A program made the position numbers and the translations under genes. The notes below the pieces were generated by a model that saw only the letters and a program-made list of their open reading frames with translations, was not told the origin of the DNA and did not search any database. Shown piece after piece: positions 11,101 through 22,369 of a DNA stretch of 64,000 bases (position 1 is the stretch's first letter; each line of letters begins with the position of its first letter). This DNA is from Apoda limacodes (Eukaryota > Arthropoda > Insecta > Lepidoptera > Limacodidae). The stretch is from positions 18,369,521 through 18,433,520 of the forward strand of contig OX291544.1 in assembly GCA_946406115.1 (NCBI GenBank). The letters run 5' to 3'.

Positions 11101-13202
11101 ATTATAGTTTTAAGTCTCTCCAGCTATCCCTGTGCCAAAATATCAGGTTAACCTCCTTGCTTTGTTGCGACGTGAAGTAAAAATGTTTTTTTTCCTACAA
11201 CTAGAAAGGCAAAAAACGTCCGGGATTTAATAGGACTTGCAGAGAAGCAAAAATTGTTAAGCAAACTGCGTATGAGACTTGGGCCACGGCTCGTTATAAT
11301 AAGGATCTGAAAATTTCTGAGTTAAAATGCAAATTAAACGCTGTCAAAAGTTCATTAAGAAAGCAACTGCCAGACCTAAATTTCAATTTATCAGCAAAAT
11401 AGGTGGACGACTTGAGAGCTATCCCTCTGGGAGTCGTGCTTTCTGGTTTCTTTGCCTCCAACTCGAATATGAACGAGGAAACCGATGTACCACGTACTAT
11501 ACCGTGGTGCGGTAGGACCATGCCGGAAATCTTCATAACACAACGGGAGGTCTGGTGAGCGTTGCTTTCTCTAGACATTCATAAGTCGAGTGGGCCAGAC
11601 CGTATACCAGCAGCGGTACTAAAATAGTTCGCTCCTGAGTTATACTCACGCGCCTCTTCGTGCTTTCCTACCACACTAGGCTTACTACAGAATAGGGTTT
11701 TTCAAGAAAAAAGTTATTAGATTTCTGAAGGGTTGGCAATGCGCGAGTTTAACCCCTGGTGTTGCAAGCGTACATAGGCTACGGTGACCGCTTCGCATCA
11801 GGCGGACCGTTAGGTTGTATGCCATCTTAGTTTTATAAAAACCATTAATATAATTGAATAACAGAGGTAGTAATTAGATAACAAGATAATGCTGTTCCTA
11901 TTATTTTGTTAGTTGATTTTTTCTGTGCCTACTAATAATATACGTATTTCTATTTAACAGAGTCAAAATCGACAATGGAATAAACGCTGCCGCTGAGGGG
12001 ACTCTAAAGAGGGTAGATGGTGACCAAAAAAATCTAAATCTTGTTGTTCGTGGATTCTTTTCCTGGCTTTACCCCAAAGCCGAAGATAATGTGTTCATAA
12101 CATACACAGCCGACGAAAATGGCTACCATCCGGAGGTAAATAAATTAATCGTACAAGTTTAATATAAATAAGCGAAAGTTTCACAGCTCAGCTATATATC
12201 AGCTAGTAAAAAAAAATAACCAAAATATCGTTCAAATCGCACAACCATAGTGCTTTTTGATTTTTTATTTAATGGAGACCAACTAAGTCTCAGTCTTGTT
12301 CATGGATTCTGCTAGGTATTCGTTAATTCTTTACATACATAGTCGATGAGAATGGCTAGAATTCCGTGGTATATCAATCATTCCAGATCAATATAAATGA
12401 GAGAAATCACACATTCACATCTCATCTCATTTTCGAGTAAATAAAATTTTAATTATAAGGTAAAAATTAATAAACTCGCCAAAACACAATTGAAATAAAT
12501 TGACATAAATAGGGAATTTATGAATTTTAAAGTTTAGCCTGAAATTAGAACTTGCAATTGCTCCCTTGGCCTGTAGTTCACATAGTGAACCACAGCTGGC
12601 ACTTTTATTCATAACTCATAGAATATACAGTAAGCAGCACAGAACAGGTTTTATATGTCATTCATTATCGACCGTGAGTTCTATAAACGCCTGCTTTACC
12701 TTGAGAAAATTTACAAATAAACAAGCCCATGAGAGGAATTCAAGGTATTAGCACCCGCTTTACCTACACGTAATGACACTGATTACGAGTAAGAGTAATG
12801 AAAAAAATATATATTTAGTTTTACTATAATAATAATTATTTTATTCATTCAGTATTTCTTGCAATAAAAAAAAACGCGCAAAGCGTCCAGACAAAATATA
12901 CTGAAATTTAAAAACCACTCTTTTTTGTACCTACCTACTAACGTTAAGTAGGTATCCCACACTTGCATTACAAAAATATATCATGTTAGTATACAACTTG
13001 GAATATAACGTTACAATTCTATTAATTTATACATTCATTCATGTTGAAGGTGTTTAAATAAGTATATGTTTTTTTTACTTTCACATAAAAATTGGCTTTG
13101 TTGTTGTTTTAGGGAAGCGCTATTCCCACCCCTCCTCCAACGCCGCCACAAATCGCCAAGGCACTCGAGTTTCTCCGAACACGAAATTTATTAAAAGTAT
13201 AG
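8131..13202 (+). CDS. Cuticular protein with RR-1 chitin-binding domain (four exons)
   Basis: Coding exons are 8131-8142, 9859-10526, 11961-12135 and 13113-13202, joined across GT-AG introns; the reading frame is continuous for 314 aa. Exon 1 encodes only MKSV before the first intron, the classic insect cuticle-gene layout, and exon 2 completes the signal peptide (VIFAALLPFLHA, cleavage likely after Ala16). Residues about 18-112 are acidic; about 113-199 are rich in Thr, Ser and Pro and may be O-glycosylated or form an extended linker. Residues about 214-292 form the Rebers-Riddiford domain, ending YTADENGYHPEG and then PTPPPTPP; this domain binds chitin in the extracellular cuticle. It is RR-1 (soft cuticle type) because the core ends in YTADENGYHP. 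The acidic and TSP-rich spacer makes it longer than typical 100-150 aa larval cuticle proteins. Introns 2 and 3 hold TE insertions and a decayed exon copy. Regulation is presumably moult-linked, from family knowledge only. Confidence 0.93.
9107..9180 (+). repeat. tRNA-like SINE head in intron 1
   Basis: An A-box-like TGGCCAAGTGG and a B-box-like GGTTCGAGCTC are spaced as in a tRNA gene, but no complete acceptor stem pairing is evident. It is best read as the pol III head of a degraded SINE inside the first intron of the cuticle gene. Confidence 0.6.
10730..11102 (+). repeat. Dispersed repeat family A copy in intron 2
   Basis: The copy starts TCCTACTAATATCATAAATG, passes through CACTGGACGGATCGGGTTGA, and ends in CGAATTTAGGGCGGG and GCGGAGCCGCTGGCAAAGTCTAGT. 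The closing block is partly duplicated (two GAATTTAGGGCGGGC units near 10983 and 11063). It is non-coding. The same head and tail recur at 17.4, 19.2-19.5, 20.2, 22.8, 41.2, 55.3 and 55.9 kb. It is a widespread lepidopteran short repeat of uncertain class (SINE or Helitron-like). Confidence 0.75.
11165..11842 (+). mobile_element. CR1-like LINE copy with internal deletion in intron 2
   Basis: Frame-shifted pieces match the middle of a CR1-type RT ORF: SKIGGRLESYPSGSRAFWFL, then IPWCGRTMPEI, ALLSLDIHKSSGPDRIPAAV (RT fingers region) and FAPEL. From about 11690 the sequence switches to the family's extreme 3' end (GVFQEKS, then the CATCAGGCGGACCG tail), so the palm domain is deleted. It lies in sense orientation within intron 2 of the cuticle gene and would be spliced out with it. 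Confidence 0.8.
12268..12415 (+). pseudogene. Decayed duplicate of cuticle-gene exon 3 (chitin-binding exon) in intron 3
   Basis: Starting about 255 bp downstream of the matching part of exon 3, the intron repeats its sequence with substitutions and small gaps. ATGGAGACCAA parallels ATGGTGACCAA; AGTCTTGTTCATGGATTCT parallels AATCTTGTTGTTCGTGGATTC; ACATACATAGTCGATGAGAA parallels ACATACACAGCCGACGAAAA; both then have TGGCTA and a downstream AATATAAAT. The translation of the copy would read VDENG then a stop. I infer a tandem duplication of the exon plus part of its flank, followed by decay. Confidence 0.7.
12421..12807. repeat. MITE-like dispersed repeat E, copy 1 (intron 3)
   Basis: The ends are inverted: about TCATTTTCGAGTAAATAA on the left, and GATTACGAGTAAGAGTAATG with an A run on the right. 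A second divergent copy lies at 48198-48540, sharing internal blocks such as AACTCGCCAAAACA-like, GTGAGTTCTATAAACGC-like and CGCTTTACCTACACGTAATG-like sequence. It has no coding capacity. Confidence 0.65.
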
Positions 13203-13257
13203 TACTTAGGTAATTTATTAATTATTTATTTTGTTAATTTATATTCCTAATTTAAGA

Positions 13258-13263
13258 AATAAA
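13258..13263 (+). promoter_or_regulatory. Poly(A) signal of the cuticular protein gene
   Basis: AATAAA lies 56 nt after the stop codon at 13200-13202, giving a short 3' UTR as in other cuticle genes. A GT/T-rich stretch follows near 13280. Confidence 0.75.
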
Positions 13264-13859
13264 ATATTCGTTAAGGTCATTCAATGTTTTATTGTATACA
13301 CCTGCAAGAATGTTTTTGAAATACGCCTAAATGACAAGTTATAAATAGTTATATTAATATTGATGATAGCTTTATTGAAATAAAATCTAATCATACATCC
13401 TTATATAGTACCAGCTTCTGCCCGCGACTTTATCCGCGTGGTCGTTAGGAAAAAAAAACAGACAGGGTTTTACTTAAAATAATATCGAAATTCTCTAATA
13501 TATTTTTTTCCCATATTTTGCCCTCTAGAAGATTTTAATTAATAAAATACAGCACTCTCTCTTACACACTCACACATACACGCGAAAGCACATACACACA
13601 CACACATATACAAGACTTTGCACAAACATCATTCAACACACTACGTCACACTCACGTCATCCATCACACACATAATATACACCATACCCAAATCAGCGAA
13701 GAAATGAAAAAAATGGAAATGAACTTTAAAAGAAATTAAACTTGCGCGAGCTAGCTAATTCTATGCCCAGCGCAAAAATAACATACTGTTATTTACACCA
13801 CGTTGTAGCTTACACCACGCTGAGCAGATGTACGCAGAAATGCTTACGTCAACTCCGCT
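13264..13859. other. Intergenic DNA with a CA-rich tract
   Basis: Contains a truncated family A head in reverse (AGCTTCTGCCCGCGACTT near 13410) and an impure (CA)n / ACACAT microsatellite at about 13560-13610. No gene was seen. Confidence 0.6.
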
Positions 13860-16740
13860 AAGCCAGAAGTTCCTGGAGAGAACAAACGCAATGTGCGCCG
13901 CCATCACCGAGGACGGCGCTCGAAAAACAACTCCGTGCAACCAGGAAACAGCGAACCTTCTAAGGACCACACTGACCTGAATGCAAAGAAAACAAACGCG
14001 GCTGAAAGAGAGACCCAACGAGAGGACCCAGCTCTGACCAATGCCGCTGCGGGATTATCTTCGGTCAAAGTCTTCAACCAGTTGCGACGTGCTTAGCCAC
14101 AACGGGCTTGCGGGAACCACACAGCCGGCGGGCGGGCCTATGATGACAGCTACGGCGAACTCGACTGGACAGCGCAGCTTCAAAGCGAACTCCTGGAGCG
14201 AGCTGGAGACAACACAAGGTCAACCCAACCAATCGCGACCACAACAAGTCCGAGAAAAAAACGAAAGCGCGAACCTAACAAACGCCGATCACGCCATGCA
14301 GGGAATCGCCCTAAACATCTGGGATACCCCATACCCCATGCCCTTATGAAACCTTGAAGCCAAGGGACCGGCCGAAACGCATCAGGTAGGATCCGACACC
14401 AAGAAAGGCAACAACTAGCTATGCAGGTGCGAGTAAAACGCACCTGCTTATAGCCATTGCTTCCACACCTGCCACTGACCAGGATAATTAAAGAAGCGTG
14501 TGCTACACCGACAAATAACGAGCCACCATTCGCACACGCATTTAGAGGGAAACCTATCGTAGCAAAAGGCGTACTGAAAATGTGGTGTTAGAATGATGAA
14601 TCGCTAACCTGGCTCAAAACCACTGAAGCCGACCTACAGTCACCTATCTCGGGCACCAAAGTGACTGTCATCCGACATTCAGATATAGCAAAACGAGTCC
14701 GCACTTTGCTATGCTGACCGCGCAGAAACCCTGGTACAATATCAAAAATTGGCATCTGTACGGCGCAACCATACAGGAGAAGGACATATTTCTAACCCTG
14801 GGTATTTCAGAATCCAAGGTGGCGAAGATTCTGGAAAGAGAATTGCATGTCGCCTTCATCTCTGGCAGTGTGTACATCAGATTCAGCACTGCTGGGGGTG
14901 AAAGTGATTTGGCGGACGCAGAATCCATAGACGAACCCAACTCAAACGAAGCTAAGGCTAGACACAAACACAGCTCCCACACCCAACATAGATGCCGACG
15001 ATCACACGTCGTCTGATAGGGAGTCCCTGAATAGTAAAATTCAGGCGTCTCTATCAGATTAATGAGATGCAAACCAACATCCAGCATAAGCAAATTGCAG
15101 CAACTACCCTGCGCAAACTGCTGGAGGTTGACCAGAGGACCATAGCCCTAATCCGGGATCCGTGGATTAGGAGAAATAATATATGCGGTCTTAACAACAT
15201 CGGGGGTAAGTTGCTACATAAAATCTCAGCTCTTCAACCGAGAACATGCATATACATACCCAGATCAATACCAGCTTTGCTACTAACCAATTTCTGTTTC
15301 AGGGACGTTACTGCTGTAAGGCTTGATACAGGAACAGACAAACAAACACTAGTACTAGCCTTGGTCTACATGCCAAGAGATGAGGTAATACCGTCAAAGG
15401 AGCAGACTGAACTAGTGCAACACTGCAAGGACCACAGCTGGGACATTATATCAGCTAATGCAAATCCTCCCCCATAGAATAAAATATATATATTTAACTA
15501 ACCTTTCTTAAACTAAAACGGCAAAATCTTACAGGACAGTCAACCTGACCTGCTTCGCGCTGAAGATAGCTAGAGCGGCTAACTGATATATACCTAAGGA
15601 AAGGTGAACTAACGAGCATGCCATTGCACCCCCAACAACATGCCTATAGAAAAGGAAGATCAACGGTATCGGCTCTACACGCTGTGGTAGGAGATATTGA
15701 AGCGGCCCTCTGTGATAAGTTAATGACACTAGGTGCTTTCATTGATATTGAAGTAGCGTGTGACAGAACGAAATCCACCAGCATCAGCTTCTCTCTTAGT
15801 AGATTTGGAGTCGAAAAAACCATCAGTGGGTGAATTGATCAACTTCTAAAACGAAGAGCAGTACAAGTACAGCTAACTCCACTACGAGAGGCATTGTAGC
15901 CAAAGGCTACCCACAGTGAGGAGTGCTCTCTCCACTGCTGTAGAACATTGTGGTGGACGACCTGTTGAAACGTCTTAGCGCAGACGATATCACCATTTTG
16001 ATTAAAGGTAACTCAGAAAACATTATCTACATAAACATGCAACTTTCTCCTTAGAATCATGGACGATTGGTGTTATCACCATGAACTGACGGTAAGAATC
16101 TTGCCTATTAGTCTTCTGCATTGCCAGAAGGTTGTACATGCCTTGGTTATTTTTGTGTTTAGATGCTTACTCCAATTTATCTTATGGTCTAAAATTACCC
16201 CAAGATATTTGACTTCGCTCGAAAGGGTAAGCTCAAAGTCAAATAATTTTAGCATGGAAGTCATTTAAATTGTAAAGAAGGAACAGAAATGGGGCCTAAA
16301 CCATCCATAACCCTAGGAGTTTATACTGCCATAATACGACCCCTGCTAACGAATGGTGCAGTAGTGACCCCGAACTCAGTTAAGCCCAAGTAAAGAACAA
16401 ACTACAAAGCCTACAACGACTTGCCTAATGAAAACGACCCCACGACAGCACTAGAGGTCATTCCTAACCTCAGACCCTTTCACCTCGTTATACAACAAGA
16501 AGCTGCTGCTGCAGCCATGACTTGAAAAGTAGAGCTCTAGAAGCAGGACAACAGAATCACTCATGCACGTCTCAAGGAGGCAGTAGACAACGAGCTTCCA
16601 ATGACAGAGGTGACAGGTGACATCATCCTTAAAACCTTTATCTTCGACAAAAGATACCGTATCCAGCTGCTTGAAGAAGAAAAAGATAGTTTGAGTCCCG
16701 GGGAAGGACATAAGCTACTTGAAAACATTAAGTGTGAGTC
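13860..16740 (+). mobile_element. Decayed APE-type LINE (gag, endonuclease, RT remnants)
   Basis: GC content rises against the surroundings. Remnants in order: a basic and polar ORF1-like region (13893-14350), an ORF1/linker block with FLTLGISESKVAKILEREL (14711-14900), an apurinic-type endonuclease start at 15067 (RTIALIRDPWIRRNNICGLN, then LVLALVYMPRDE and an SANAN remnant of the GDFN-type motif), and RT from about 15620 (HPQQHAYRKGRSTVSALH, LGAFIDIEVACDRT, ADDITILIKG). The C-terminal part follows (VYTAIIRPLLTNGAVV, EVIPNLRPFHL). Frameshifts, stops and deletions are everywhere, and the usual tyrosine of the Y-x-D-D box is replaced (SADD). A 190-bp piece is inverted (next entry). It looks like a Jockey/R1-group element; the clade is uncertain. 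Confidence 0.75.
16090..16285 (-). other. Inverted segment inside the LINE RT
   Basis: Only here is the RT coding sense on the minus strand: ELTLSSEVKYLGVILDHKIN and ACTTFWQCRRLIGK (read from about 16264 down). Immediately to the left, the plus strand encodes DDWCYHHELTV, the block expected just before it; immediately to the right, the plus strand encodes GLxPSITLGVYTAI, the block expected just after. Flipping 16090-16285 restores the normal RT order, so a local inversion is well supported. Confidence 0.8.
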
Positions 16741-16764
16741 AGTTTTTTTCTATAATTGAAGAGT

Positions 16765-16830
16765 TGTCGTTAAAAGCCTACACCGATAACCGAATTTAGG
16801 GCGCGGACAAAAACTGGTCTGAAATAAATT
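16765..16830 (+). repeat. Family A tail fragment
   Basis: GAAGAGTTGTCGTT, then CCGATAACCGAATTTAGGGC, matches the closing block of family A; the head is missing. Confidence 0.6.
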
Positions 16831-17379
16831 CAAATCAGATTGGTACCTAATTATTTATTTGTATTTTATGAAAAAAAGTTTTCAGGATTATCAGTTTTTG
16901 AGTAAATCAAAAAAAAAACACTTTTATACTACTATTAAATAACTATTAAATACAGTACGGAACGAAAACGGGTTTTTTTATCTTATTCTCGCATAGCTTC
17001 GTTCACCACGTAGGCGATAGAATAAATATGTACATAAATAGTCCAATTACCTTATTTTGCATGATTATATAGATAAGTGGGAGATAAATTGATGTCTGTA
17101 GGTAACATCCTTGACTTTATTGAAATCAAACTGTCAACATTATATTGGCATTAAATAAATTTAGATAAAAGTAAAGTACCTAATGTCCACGTAGACACGT
17201 GTGGCAACAATAGAAAAAAGAAAAAAAAAGTTGACCAAAATCGATATTCGACCAAAAAGTAAAATATCCCCCTTTATTTGACAGATCATAGGCTCCGTGA
17301 AGTTGGATATTAAATTATTTGCAACAGATAAAACAATTTCTGATGTTACAACGCATTGATTAATTACACGGGATACATC

Positions 17380-17700
17380 CACACTAAAATTGTAAATGCG
17401 AAAGTAACTCTGTTTGTCTGTCTGTTACTTATTCACGCTTAAAAAGCTAAACCAATTTAGATAAAATTTGGTATGGAAATAGTTGGAATCCCAGTAAAGA
17501 ACATGATTGTTCCCAAAAAAAATTAAAAGTTCCCGTAGGAATAACTGTAAGCGAGCTTAAACGAACTATAGCTATAACTATAGCTACAACTTAAGCTTGT
17601 TATAGCGAACTTCATTAGTATAATTACGGAATTAACGTAGAAATTCCACGCCGATAACCGAATTTTGGGCGGGCGGAGCCGCTGGGAAATTTAGTATGTA
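17380..17700 (+). repeat. Dispersed repeat family A copy
   Basis: Runs from AAATTGTAAATGCGAAAGTA through TCTGTTTGTCTGTCTGTTAC to ACCGAATTTTGGGCGGGCGG and AGCCGCTGGGAAATTTAGT. Non-coding, nearly full length. Confidence 0.75.
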
Positions 17701-18614
17701 TATAAAATGACTTATTCGAAACTTATTTTTTATTATTTATTTAGGATTCACGTCAATACGTGTACATAAATGTTATGCCTGTTTTTTCACCAATATTATC
17801 GACTTTCAAAGAGGGGATAAGATCCTTTATCGACCCCTTTGATTTATATTTTTATGAAGTTTATTCTTTACATCATTCTTTCTTATAATGTATAAGATAA
17901 AGGGTTTTTAAAAAAGATTTAAAGAAAGACAGAATAAAAGAGAGAGAGAAAAAGAGGAAAGAAAATTGTGTTCATAAAAGTCTAATAAAACAACGCAAAA
18001 AGTATTTTTATTATCTGTGTAGTTTATAAGATATTACTTAGGTTTTTGGTGCACAAATACATATTATATAATCAAAAAATGTTCTACATCAGCTCTGTAC
18101 TTAAACATATCATTCGCTTATTGTAAAAATAATTAAGTTTTCATATTCAACAGTTTTTGAGTGCCTAATTTTAAAAAAAATATACCAATATTAAATACCT
18201 ACGGAGCCCTCCGTAACAGAGCCCCGCTCGCACTTGATCGCTTCATATTAGTAAATTATTTAAAATTTTCGTTATGAGCGTTGATTTATGTTTGCTGAGC
18301 CACCCAAGTCGTCAACGCACAAAAATAGATGAAACGCTAACGACTCACACTCGTTGCTTCCTGTTTATCGTATTTTTTATTTGTTAATATATGGATGCAT
18401 AAAATGCATAGTTGTCCACATTTAATTAGCATGTAATTATCCAAGTGTCATGAGATATACCTATATTAAAACCGCTATATTATGCATTACACTTTTACTA
18501 GAAACATAAATAAAAACAAAAAAGGTCTGACTTTGCTGGCAATTTATAGTTTCTTAATATTGATAATTAAGTTGCATGGCAATACAAATATGGCACATAA
18601 GGACCTTTTAGAGA
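17701..18614. other. AT-rich DNA, nothing recognised
   Basis: No ORF, splice-flanked exon or terminal repeat was found. A short purine-rich stretch (AGAGAGAGAGAAAAAGAGG near 17940) is the only compositional feature. Confidence 0.5.
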
Positions 18615-18950
18615 CTTTAAGGTAATGGGATGCACAAACGAGTTAAGTTTTAAATTTGATTAATTTTGTTACAGTCCACTTAGTAGTATAGTACAGTTTT
18701 TGACGTGAATAACGTGGATTTGCTAATATCATAATAATTTGGCTATTAAAACAGTAAAAAAAAAAATCTGACACTCTATTTTTGTATTGTGTATTGTATA
18801 TATATATTCTCTTGATTCTTATTTCATAAAATATATATTATTATAACCAAGTGAATTTGTTAATTACATAGTTCTGAATAAATATTTAAATTCTATACGG
18901 ACAAAAAACCGAGAAAATTGAGATTTTCAACGTGCAGTCACGTGCTAGCG
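18615..18950 (+). repeat. Dispersed repeat F, copy 1
   Basis: Collinear with 43205-43562. Shared blocks are AAACGAGTTAA, TTTGATTAATTTT, CTGACACTCTATTTTTG, a TATATATA tract, TAGTTCTGAATAAATATTT and ACAAAAAACCGAGAAAA followed by CAACGTGC. About 340 bp, non-coding, class unknown. Confidence 0.7.
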
Positions 18951-19164
18951 CCTGTCGTACGTGGAACTGTATCTCTTTGTATCATTTAATATATGACTTT
19001 GTACACTGGTCGAAACGGCACGTTTTGCTCGGGTATGCCATAGCCTTAATGTGTATTATTGAGACGTGCTTTATAAAAACTCTACAAGTGGGCAACAAAA
19101 AAACCGGTGAAGTGGATGTCCTTAGAATGAGATTTATTGCGGGTATCTTAAAAAACTTATGAAC

Positions 19165-19495
19165 GGACTAGACATTGCCAGCGGCTCCGCCCGCCCTCAA
19201 TTCGGTTATCGGCGTGGAACTCCTTAATTAACTCCAATTAATTAATTAATAAGTTATACTCATGAATTGCTATATCATGCTATAAGTACAGCACTAGTTC
19301 GTTTAACTCTGTTATAGTTATTCCCGCAGGAGCTTTTGAATTTTAGGGATAAAAGTAGCCTATATGCTATTCCAGGACCTAACATATATGTTTGCCAAGT
19401 ATAATCCCCATCCGTCCAGTGGTTAAAGCGTGATTGAGTAACAAACATCCATCGAGACATACAAACTTTCACATTTATAATATTAGTAGGATTTT
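19165..19495 (-). repeat. Dispersed repeat family A copy (reverse)
   Basis: Plus strand reads ACTAGACATTGCCAGCGGCT, CCGCCCGCCCTCAATTCGGT, then GTTATTCCCGCAGGAGC and ends ATTTATAATATTAGTAGG: the complete family A sequence in reverse. Confidence 0.8.
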
Positions 19496-20167
19496 GTCCA
19501 AAACAATTTTCTCATTGGTAGTCAAAACACACATAAATATAAATTATTTCTGTGGTAGTCAATGATAATTAAGTATATTTAATATAAAAGATCTGCATTG
19601 TTGCTATAAAGTATTTATATATTGTGATTTTTTTTAGTTTTTCGATGACACGGTTACAAAGTTAGAGGCGGACACAAATTTTCCAACATTGGGAGCCAAT
19701 AACAAACAAAATAAATTTAAGAGAAAAAGACTTTTAAAAACCTTAAATGTATTTTAGAGCCCAATCAAATGATACGCCACAAGATAGGTAAGCAAAAAAT
19801 TATTTGATTTGATATATGGACCATAATTTTTTTTTCTGATTTTCAAAACACATATGTATGGTGGTTCAAATTCTTATTTAATTAGAATCGACTTTCTTTT
19901 TTAATAAGACTAAATTATAAGGTTGGGACAAAATTATAAGGTTTTCGTTTTCTTTTATTTGGCTACGGAAGCCTTAAATGAAAGATAGTCACTCCTGAGT
20001 AACTTTTTCTCAACAAAAAAATAAGGTAAATCGTAATTCTCACCGATAATGATAAGGTAGTATAGTATATACGTCTCCAAAATCTTGGGACGTCCTACAA
20101 AACCGAAAAATGTGTACTAGTGTGTGTGTAGTAGTAAGTACAAAACAAAACTGTTATTTAGTTTATT
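19496..20167. other. AT-rich DNA with a family B-like fragment
   Basis: AGTTAGAGGCGGACACAAAT (19662) resembles part of the long family B variant and also occurs near 58852. No gene was seen. Confidence 0.45.
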
Positions 20168-20405
20168 ACTAGCTTTTGCCCACGGTTTCACCCGCCCTAA
20201 ATTCGGTTATCGCTGTAGGATTTCAACGGCTACTCCTTAATTATAAGAAAGCATGACGTTTTAAAGTAGCCTATGTCTTTCCCCGGGACTCAAACTATCT
20301 CCATGCATTTTATCTAATTCGGTACATCAGTTTAAGCGTGAAGAGGTAACAGACAGACAGCCAGAGTTAGTTTTGCGTTTACGCGAATATCACACACATA
20401 TATTG
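20168..20405 (-). repeat. Dispersed repeat family A copy (reverse)
   Basis: Starts ACTAGCTTTTGCCCACGGTT and CACCCGCCCTAAATTCGGTT; ends GCGTTTACGCGAATAT-like sequence after an ACAGACAGACAG run. Confidence 0.7.
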
Positions 20406-20750
20406 ATGTACCTACATACAAAACAGTTTGTTTATTAAGTCTACACGATCTCTTGGAGTAAAATGGAGGCGTGCCAAGATTTTAAACACAGACTAAACTA
20501 CCCCTATGTGAAAATTTTTACGAGATAGAGAATAAGTAGGTACACCCTAGGGTTTTTTTACTAGATTTCCTATAGCCAAGTTTGCATTTAGTGATCATAG
20601 AATAGTAGTTGCAGTGACGTAGAGGTAAAGAACAATGAATACCACTAATTTCACTAAAAACACATGAGATACTGCCCAGTAGCGCCGCCACTAGATATTG
20701 TTCATTTCTTTTTAATACAAAATGAATGAAGAATACTTGTTATACTTGCT

Positions 20751-20944
20751 TGCACGGACGCGGAGCACGATGAATTTCGTACATTGACCTTTTAGCCTGT
20801 CTTCAGTGGTCAAAATAGTAGTAATTTCTGATGACAGCGGTCATCGCATCTGTGCGAGCGCGACGGCAAATATTTATGCGCGCGCAACAGACACAAATAG
20901 TGACCGGTCATGGGACGAAATTCTTCGTGCTTCGCGTCCGTGCT
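20751..20944. repeat. MITE with 38-bp imperfect inverted termini
   Basis: Left arm 20752-20789 (GCACGGACGCGGAGCACGA start) and right arm 20906-20943 (its reverse complement starts GCACGGACGCGAAGCACGA) differ at about 5 of 38 positions. The core is about 116 bp and GC-richer than the flanks. No coding capacity. Confidence 0.75.
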
Positions 20945-22345
20945 ATAGTGATTAACCACTTAGATTCTCAGATTATACAAATGTTGGATCAAAATATGCA
21001 TCAATAATTTACGAATTTAAGTAGGTAGGTATATAGGTTAAATGTTTAGATCCGTGTGACTACATTTGTAGTAACATTTTTGATATATTTACCTACTTCA
21101 CCAGACGTACGTAAAATATCGAATGGTGAATAGATTCACTTTCATTTGCATGATAATGATGCAGGAAACAACGGAATTTTTCAGTCTAATTATACATAAA
21201 GAAGCATTAGTTTTTAAAATATACTTAAAGTATTAAATGTCTCACAAAAAAGTTAAATGTATATACCTATACCTAGTTTATAGTTAAAAAACAATGTTGT
21301 ATATTAAAGCCGAAGACATTAGAGTAGCTTAGATTGCTTATTATTTGGAAAATGTATGAAAACCACATTAACCACTTTATGGAGAAGTTATATCATTGAT
21401 GAATTTTTAACGAATGGCGGCGCAGTTGCGACTAATCAAAGCGCTTCTGCAGTACAGTGCAGCATTAAAAATCTCTTATGGCAATTACCTAGTGTTCGGA
21501 ATAGTGCAACCTCCATTGTTCTTTACGAGTTTTTCTACGTCTTTAAATGGAAGACATCAAATTGCAACTAATAGTTTCGATCTTCTTATATTTTTATGTT
21601 TAATGCGAAAAATGCTGATTTTACTTTAGTTCGTAAATATAATAATTCAACGGATTTCAAGGTGTTACTATTTTTTAATAGAAACCCAAATGAACCAAGA
21701 CACGGTCCCAGAAATTCGCCGTAACTCATTGTTACAAGTCAAAATCAAAAATCAAAAAATCGAAATCGTTAAAGGAGTTAAAATTTTAAAACGACGCGAC
21801 GCTTGGATTAAGGTGGGAGTAAACAAGTTTATCTTTGTAAGAGGCACAGCACATCAGATATACCTTTCAGTCATCGCCGAGATCATACAAAGTGGCTTGT
21901 TAGCTCAAGGACATGGGTTATTGGAAACGAATCACTGCTATTGTCATCATTAGGTTTACCCAGCACTCATTTTATTTCATTTATCAAGCTCAGGTCAGAT
22001 AGGTTTCGTAAAGCTATTATTTCATTTGTAAGGCTTTACTAAAGGTGATTTGACAGTTCATGTGTCATTTTTATAAACTATGTACAATTGATATTTTTTG
22101 AAATATTCACCAAGATTGTACTATTATTTTCAAGTTCCTACAAAACCAGGTAGGTACAGTCAAGCCAAAATAAATGTGATATCTTTCACGGGATCTTTAT
22201 TTAATATTTTTAGAGAATCTGCAGTTTCACTTAAATGTCTGTTAGATAAAATCAATAAGATATTAAGAAGAATTCGAACTTTGGAATCCGACTCGCACAT
22301 GGCCGATTTTTTTTTTCGATTTTGGCAGTCAAATGAGCCAAACTT
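20945..22345. other. AT-rich DNA with unassigned short ORFs
   Basis: Open frames at 21356-21629 and 21690-21953 (71-87 codons) have no motif I recognise and no splice context. GACTCGCACATGGCCGA near 22289 looks like a family B terminus in reverse. Confidence 0.4.
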
Positions 22346-22369
22346 GGTCCCTGATTCTGAAATGCAGAC

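Noticed and set aside
13540..13690. CACACA-rich region as a possible CRISPR-like or structured array
   Set aside because: Impure dinucleotide microsatellite with no spacer structure; CRISPR is not expected in an insect genome.
14180..14443. Minus-strand ORF of 87 codons over the 14-kb LINE
   Set aside because: It lies antisense to GC-richer LINE ORF1 sequence and shows no motif; a shadow frame.
21414..21953. ORFs upstream of the BEL/Pao fragment as its gag or protease
   Set aside because: No gag, zinc knuckle or protease motif could be found, and the frames are short.
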